From: Catenulispora sp. EB89
GTDB taxonomy: Bacteria > Actinomycetota > Actinomycetes > Streptomycetales > Catenulisporaceae
Length of the DNA: 64,000 bases
Reading direction: 5' to 3'
Assembly (NCBI RefSeq): GCF_041261445.1
Contig: NZ_JBGCCU010000004.1
Location: forward strand, 124,001-188,000
Part shown: piece by piece, positions 59,985 through 64,000 of the stretch
Layout of the letters: each line of letters starts with the position of its first letter
Position numbering within the stretch: position 1 is the first letter of the stretch
Made by a program: the position numbers and the translations under genes
Notes under the pieces: model-generated
Seen by the model: only the letters and a program-made list of their open reading frames with translations
Databases searched by the model: none
Told to the model about the DNA's origin: nothing

Positions 59985-60731
59985 ATGGCGGACAACGCCC
60001 GCGGGCGCGTGAAAGTGGAGACCGGTGCCAAGCGCGTCCGGCTCTACCTGGACAACAAGCTGGTGGCGGACACGCTGCACCCGCTGTACGTCTGGGAGAA
60101 GCCCTTCTACCCGACCTACTACGTCCCGGCGAAGGACGTCCTCGCCGAGCTCAAGCCCACCGGTGAGTCCGAGCACTCGCCGAGCCGCGGCGATGCGCAG
60201 GTGCAGGACGTCCACGTCGCCGGCCTGACCGCCGCCGGCAAGGCCCGCACGGTCCCGGAGTCCCCGCTGGAGGAGCTGCGCGACGCGGTCCGGTTCGACT
60301 TCGACGCCTTCGACTGGTTCGAGGAAGACGAGCCGATCTACACCCACCCGCGCGACCCGTACAGCCGCATCGACGTCCTGACCAGCAACCGCCACTTCCG
60401 CGCCGAGCTCGACGGCGTGGTCCTGGCCGACTCCCCGAGCAGCATGATCCTTTTCGAGACCGGTCTCCCGCCGCGCTACTACGTCCCGATCACCGCGCTG
60501 AACCAGGACGTCCTGCGCCCCTCGGACACCGTGACGCACTGCCCGTACAAGGGCGCCGCGACGTACTGGTCGGTCCAGGTCGGCGACCAGGTCCACGCCG
60601 ACCTCATCTGGGGCTACCGCACGCCGTTCCCGGAGGTCCAGAAGATCACCGGCCTGGCCGCGGTCTACAACGAGAAGGTCGACATCTACCTGGACGACGT
60701 CCTCCAGGAGCGCCCGAAGCCGCGGTACTGA
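59985..60731 (+). CDS. Double DUF427 protein
   Basis: A 248-residue protein composed of two DUF427 units. The first has GAKRVRLYLDNKLVADTLHPLYVWEKPFYPTYYVP and the second SNRHFRAELDGVVLADSPSSMILFETGLPPRYYVP followed by THCPYKGAATYWSVQVGDQ. The second unit alone keeps the canonical CPYKG motif. The family's biochemical role is unknown. The ATG at 59985 follows GAGAGGCGGCAGG. Confidence 0.88.
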   Translation: MADNARGRVKVETGAKRVRLYLDNKLVADTLHPLYVWEKPFYPTYYVPAKDVLAELKPTGESEHSPSRGDAQVQDVHVAGLTAAGKARTVPESPLEELRDAVRFDFDAFDWFEEDEPIYTHPRDPYSRIDVLTSNRHFRAELDGVVLADSPSSMILFETGLPPRYYVPITALNQDVLRPSDTVTHCPYKGAATYWSVQVGDQVHADLIWGYRTPFPEVQKITGLAAVYNEKVDIYLDDVLQERPKPRY

Positions 60732-60764
60732 ACGCGACCCGGCGTTAGTCCTAGTCGCTAGCCC

Positions 60765-61898
60765 CTACTCCGCGACCTCGACCGCATACGAGGCGGAGCC
60801 CGGCGCCTGCAACCGCAGCACCCGCTCCGCCTCACCGGTCAGCGCCTTGATGTCACCCTTGGCCAGCTTGTGGAACGGCTCCAAAGTCAGCGTCGCAAGC
60901 TTCTTCTTCGCCTCCACCGACCAGATCCCGGCGACGTACCCGCCGATCAGGAACGACGGCAGAATCTGCAGGTTCTTCCCGTTGTAGACCCGGTCCCAGT
61001 ACTCCCGCGAGATGATCCGCTGCCGGTGCTTCGCATTGTGCGCGAGCAGAATGCTGTCGAACCGCGGCAACAACCTCGGCGGCGTCTTCACCTCGGCATC
61101 GGTGATCTCCCCGTCCGGGACGTCGTACAACGTGCGACCCGCTTCATCCGCATACGTGACCAAGTCCGTGAAGCCGTCGAGAATCGCCCGCGCGCGAGTC
61201 ACCTTCAACCCAAGCCACACAGCCACATCATCAGCAGCAGCCGGCCCGAACGCGGCCAGATGCCGACGCACCAACGCGGCGATCGCGGCATCCGGATCGG
61301 CGGCCCGCTCAGGCGAGTACATATACGTCTTCGGCCCCGTAGCCGGGGCCCAGTTCCCGTCGGCCGGGAAGCGGATCAGAGCATTGCTCCGATAGATCGG
61401 ACGCCAGTTCCGCGACGCGTGATACTCGAGATTCGCCGCCGACATCCGCCCCGGATTCTTCGCGACCCACTCCGCGGCGAACTCCGCGAACTCGGCGGCG
61501 CTGCGCGGCTTGTCCGCGGCGAACTTCAGCACCTCCGTCCGCAAAGCACGCATCCCGGGGTCCGCCCCCTCATTGCGCGCCGCCAGAATGTCGGCGTCGG
61601 TCGCCTCCGACACCGCCGCGTACAGCGGGTGCTCGGCGCGGCTGACGGCGTGCACCGTACCCCGAATGGAGGAACCGACGACCAGCTCGCACCGCTCAAA
61701 CGCGTCGTACACCGACTCCAGCGTCGCCCCGTCGTTCCGCGTGAACAGCGAGATCGCGACGGCCGGCCAGTACTGCGCCTGGATCGCGCCGATCGCCTCA
61801 ACCGTCTCGGCCAAGGAGCCACTGCGCGGCGCCAGCAGGTGCTGGCGGGCCAGCAGCGTGCGGTTCAGCGTGTCCTGAGTGAGTGTCGTCGGCGCCAT
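60765..61898 (-). CDS. HTH_42-family DNA glycosylase-like protein (AlkZ/YcaQ-type)
   Basis: A 377-residue winged-helix protein. It carries EAIGAIQAQYWPAVAISLFTR with Q40-A41-Q42, the QxQ catalytic motif of AlkZ, which unhooks alkylated and cross-linked bases. It also has YHASRNWRPIYRSNALIRF, DDVAVWLGLK and RFDSILLAHNAKHR, the family's late motif. AlkZ itself guards Streptomyces against azinomycin; close relatives in many actinobacteria (AlkZ-like, AZL) act on N7-type lesions. No matching toxin cluster is beside it. It is an isolated gene between DUF427 (convergent) and the glycosyltransferase. Confidence 0.82.
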   Translation of the reverse strand: MAPTTLTQDTLNRTLLARQHLLAPRSGSLAETVEAIGAIQAQYWPAVAISLFTRNDGATLESVYDAFERCELVVGSSIRGTVHAVSRAEHPLYAAVSEATDADILAARNEGADPGMRALRTEVLKFAADKPRSAAEFAEFAAEWVAKNPGRMSAANLEYHASRNWRPIYRSNALIRFPADGNWAPATGPKTYMYSPERAADPDAAIAALVRRHLAAFGPAAADDVAVWLGLKVTRARAILDGFTDLVTYADEAGRTLYDVPDGEITDAEVKTPPRLLPRFDSILLAHNAKHRQRIISREYWDRVYNGKNLQILPSFLIGGYVAGIWSVEAKKKLATLTLEPFHKLAKGDIKALTGEAERVLRLQAPGSASYAVEVAE

Positions 61899-61916
61899 AC
61901 CGCCGATTATCCGGCG

Positions 61917-63602
61917 TCAGCCGTCCGTAGGCGGGTTGATGAAGTCCCACTGGTTCTTGTCCCACACGTCCTGCATCCCGTTGTCGACTATCGTCTGGGC
62001 CCACACCCGCAGCCCTTCGGGGTTCTTCAGCCGGTAGATGAAGGTGTGGTCGACGCCCTTGCTGAAGGCGTAGTAGTTGGTGACCAGGTCGTTGATGACG
62101 CCGATGTACTTCGGCTGGTACGGCTTGCCCCAGGAGTCGTCCACGAACAGGTCCGGCTCCTGCCCCTTCTTCTGCAGGTTCAGGATGTCCTGCGCCATGC
62201 CCACGATGGGGCTGGTCGGCGTGTAGACGATCGGCCCCACCTTGTCCTGGTCGCCGCCGCCGGCGAACCCGGACAGGAAGCCGGCGGTGATGAAGCGGCT
62301 GGCCGGGATCTGGCCGGACATGAAGTAGATCGAGGGGTCCATGCCCCAGACGATGATCGGCACCGACTTCCCGGGCCCGGCCGCCTTCTGCACCTCCTGG
62401 GCGACTTCCCAGTTGTGCTCCATGTCGGTGCGCGGCCAGGTGAACGCCAGCGTGAGGAACAGCGTCGCCGTGGTCGCCGTGACCCCGAGCATGGTCCAGC
62501 GCAGCCGCGAGCCGTTCCGGTGCAGCGCGCCGGTGGCCAGGATCACGATCGGCGGGAGCATCTGCAGGAAGTAGTGCCCGAAGAAGTGGAAGCCGCTGGA
62601 GACGCCGACCGCCGAGCCGGCCAGCCACAGCCACAGGTCGGCGTCGGCCTTGAAGATGCCGTTGCGGACCGTCATGTACATGATCGCCAGGAAGGCGGCG
62701 GCCGACGCCCCGGCGAAGATGCCGAGGTTGCCCCACAGCCGCGCCATGATCGTGGAGAACGAGCCCAGCGAGGTCAGATACCCGCTGTTGCCGGTGAACA
62801 CCCAGAAGAAGAAGTCACCGAAGCCGACCCACAGCGCGACGCCCACGATCGGCAGCGCGAAGGCCGGGATGATCGTGACCAGACCCCGCCAGCGCCGGTC
62901 CTTCCAGGCCCGCCAGGCCACCGGCAGCATGGTGACGCCCGCGGTCTGCTTGGTGAGCGTCGCGAGCGCCGCGGCCACGCCGGAGCCGGCCAGCAACGGG
63001 ATCGAGCGTTTCGGATGCCGGCGGGCGCTGTCCGCGAGCAGGAACGCCGCGCACGTCCAGGGCAGCATGAAGACCTCGAACGAGGCCGCCTGCGAGTCCT
63101 CGGGCGCCAGGCCCGCCGAGCCCAGCAGGTACAGCAGTCCGGCCCAGACGCCGTGCCGGCCGAAGCGGCGCTTGGCGATCTGGGTGATCAGGATCGCGGT
63201 GACGACGTGCACGCAGATCGCCAGCGCCCGGATCACGACCAGCGTGGACAGGCCGTGGTCGCCGAAGAGCTTGAACACCCACGCGTAGACGTAGGGCAGC
63301 AGCGGCGGCTTGCGGTCGACGATGATCTGGTAGAACTGGCCGTTCTCAGTGTTCAGAGCCCTCGCCTGCGTGGCCAGGAACCCCTCGTCAGGGTTCCAGA
63401 AGGTGCGGCTGAACGCCGGGAGGTGGGTGATGGTGGCGACTGCGAAGAACAGAAGGACCACTCGGGTCCACGACGCCTGCGGCGTGTTCCACAGGCGTTG
63501 GAAGCGCGGGGAGTACCAGGCCCGCCGCAGCCATGAGGGCCCCGGCCGGGGCGGCTCCTGCAAGCCCGGCCCGGATCGTGTGGGAGCGTCGGTAGCGACC
63601 AT
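61917..63602 (-). CDS. GT39-like membrane glycosyltransferase
   Basis: A 561-residue membrane protein with about eleven hydrophobic helices. An N-terminal loop with FWNPDEGFLATQARALN provides the acidic DE pair of the PMT/GT39-like superfamily, which uses polyprenyl phosphate-linked sugars. A large C-terminal outer domain includes IIVWGMDPSIYFMSGQIPASRF. The acceptor could be a wall polymer or a protein. It follows dxs on the same strand after a terminator. The ATG at 63602 is the first in frame. Confidence 0.8.
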   Translation of the reverse strand: MVATDAPTRSGPGLQEPPRPGPSWLRRAWYSPRFQRLWNTPQASWTRVVLLFFAVATITHLPAFSRTFWNPDEGFLATQARALNTENGQFYQIIVDRKPPLLPYVYAWVFKLFGDHGLSTLVVIRALAICVHVVTAILITQIAKRRFGRHGVWAGLLYLLGSAGLAPEDSQAASFEVFMLPWTCAAFLLADSARRHPKRSIPLLAGSGVAAALATLTKQTAGVTMLPVAWRAWKDRRWRGLVTIIPAFALPIVGVALWVGFGDFFFWVFTGNSGYLTSLGSFSTIMARLWGNLGIFAGASAAAFLAIMYMTVRNGIFKADADLWLWLAGSAVGVSSGFHFFGHYFLQMLPPIVILATGALHRNGSRLRWTMLGVTATTATLFLTLAFTWPRTDMEHNWEVAQEVQKAAGPGKSVPIIVWGMDPSIYFMSGQIPASRFITAGFLSGFAGGGDQDKVGPIVYTPTSPIVGMAQDILNLQKKGQEPDLFVDDSWGKPYQPKYIGVINDLVTNYYAFSKGVDHTFIYRLKNPEGLRVWAQTIVDNGMQDVWDKNQWDFINPPTDG

Positions 63603-63635
63603 CGCCTTGCTATGCCTCGCCGCCCATGGAACAGA

Positions 63636-63672
63636 GGTTACCTCCCCCTTGACCGTGCCCGGGGAGGTAACC
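63636..63672. terminator. dxs terminator hairpin
   Basis: GGTTACCTCCCC (63636-63647) pairs perfectly with GGGGAGGTAACC (63661-63672), loop of 13 bases. It lies 20 bases after the dxs stop. Confidence 0.8.
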
Positions 63673-63691
63673 CCCTAAGGTCAGCAGACTG

Positions 63692-64000
63692 CTACCGTGT
63701 CGTGACTTTCGGTGCCGAACCGTTGGACGAACCGCTGGACGAGCCGTTGGCCGAACCGTTGGCCGCCGTGGCCCGGTCCGCCGCGACCGCGCTGCCCAGA
63801 CCCGCGACCAGACCGACGACCTCGTGCGCGACGCGCTGGCCGGTCAGGCCGATCTGCTCCAGCACCTCGCCGCGGTTGGCGTGGTCCAGGAACTCCGCCG
63901 GCACGCCGAAGTCGCGCAGCGGGGTGTGCACGCCGGCGTCGCGCAGCGCCTGGGCCACCACGCAGCCGACGCCGCCGACCCGGACGTTGTCCTCGACGGT
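63692..64000 (-). CDS. dxs: 1-deoxy-D-xylulose-5-phosphate synthase, C-terminal part
   Basis: Partial: the 5' end is outside the window. The last 102 codons are visible and include TVEDNVRVGGVGCVVAQALRDAGV and LRDFGVPAEFLDHANRGEVLEQIGLTGQRVAHEVVGL, the end of the transketolase C-terminal domain. The enzyme makes DXP from pyruvate and glyceraldehyde 3-phosphate for isoprenoids. An Asn/Gly/Ser-rich tail is coded by four 12-bp repeats near 63717-63764. Confidence 0.85.
   Translation of the reverse strand, partial: TVEDNVRVGGVGCVVAQALRDAGVHTPLRDFGVPAEFLDHANRGEVLEQIGLTGQRVAHEVVGLVAGLGSAVAADRATAANGSANGSSSGSSNGSAPKVTTR

Overview
The window is about 72% GC by eye and packed with genes. It has GTG starts, ATGA and GTGA overlaps, Ala/Pro-rich linkers and a typical actinobacterial gene set: LexA with a CGAAC-N4-GTTCG SOS box, the NrdR/NrdJ pair, dihydrolipoamide dehydrogenase next to a two-lipoyl-domain E2, DUF1707, HxlR, and DtxR/IdeR-type iron boxes. 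It is a chromosomal segment of a high-GC actinomycete. A Streptomyces/Catenulispora-like soil organism is my inference; the genus cannot be fixed from the sequence alone. No rRNA, tRNA, CRISPR array, complete insertion sequence or prophage was seen.

Layout. 1-4.1 kb: the end of an interspersed repeat, an anchored exported protein, an FtsH-type protease, a rhomboid-like membrane protein and a lone HNH protein. 4.1-7.7 kb: an MTH1-like NUDIX hydrolase, then late cobalamin genes cobU, cobT and cobS, with a 12 x 15-bp repeat array between cobT and cobS. 7.7-18.2 kb: housekeeping metabolism (metallo-beta-lactamase fold protein, aldose epimerase, gcvT, pepA, VIT1/CCC1-like transporter, lpd, 2-oxoacid dehydrogenase E2). 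18.2-29.5 kb: an S4 ribosomal protein gene behind an iron box, several oxidoreductases each beside a local regulator (HxlR, TetR, MarR), and a MarR-ribA-dioxygenase module. 29.5-38.4 kb: DNA precursor supply and repair (B12-dependent nrdJ, nrdR, lexA, dinG) plus two tandem paralogous lipoproteins. 38.4-51.7 kb: a siderophore locus. 51.7-58.2 kb: a DUF1707 protein, a four-gene gamma-glutamylation catabolic operon, a PAP2 membrane protein and a copper chaperone. 58.2-59.2 kb: about 1 kb of non-coding DNA holding a nested MITE-like element and the second copy of the interspersed repeat. 59.2-64 kb: an AlaX editing protein, a DUF427 protein, an AlkZ-like DNA glycosylase, a glycosyltransferase and the 3' end of dxs.

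How the genes fit together. The clearest system is the siderophore operon. Its order (diaminobutyrate aminotransferase, diaminobutyrate decarboxylase, IucA/IucC synthetase, acyltransferase, N-monooxygenase, second IucA/IucC synthetase) matches the rhbABCDEF order of rhizobactin 1021. It therefore predicts a citrate/1,3-diaminopropane hydroxamate of the schizokinen type. It starts at a promoter overlapped by an iron box and ends at a strong hairpin, and a NodIJ-like ABC exporter lies just upstream. Within it, a 175-bp tandem duplication across the aminotransferase/decarboxylase junction has created an extra 60-codon chimeric ORF with its own ribosome binding site. A second iron box in front of a divergent S4 paralogue suggests that a translation component may also respond to iron. 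The B12 theme (cobU/T/S and B12-dependent NrdJ) and the DNA stress theme (LexA, DinG, NrdR, AlkZ-like glycosylase, MTH1-like NUDIX) recur through the window.
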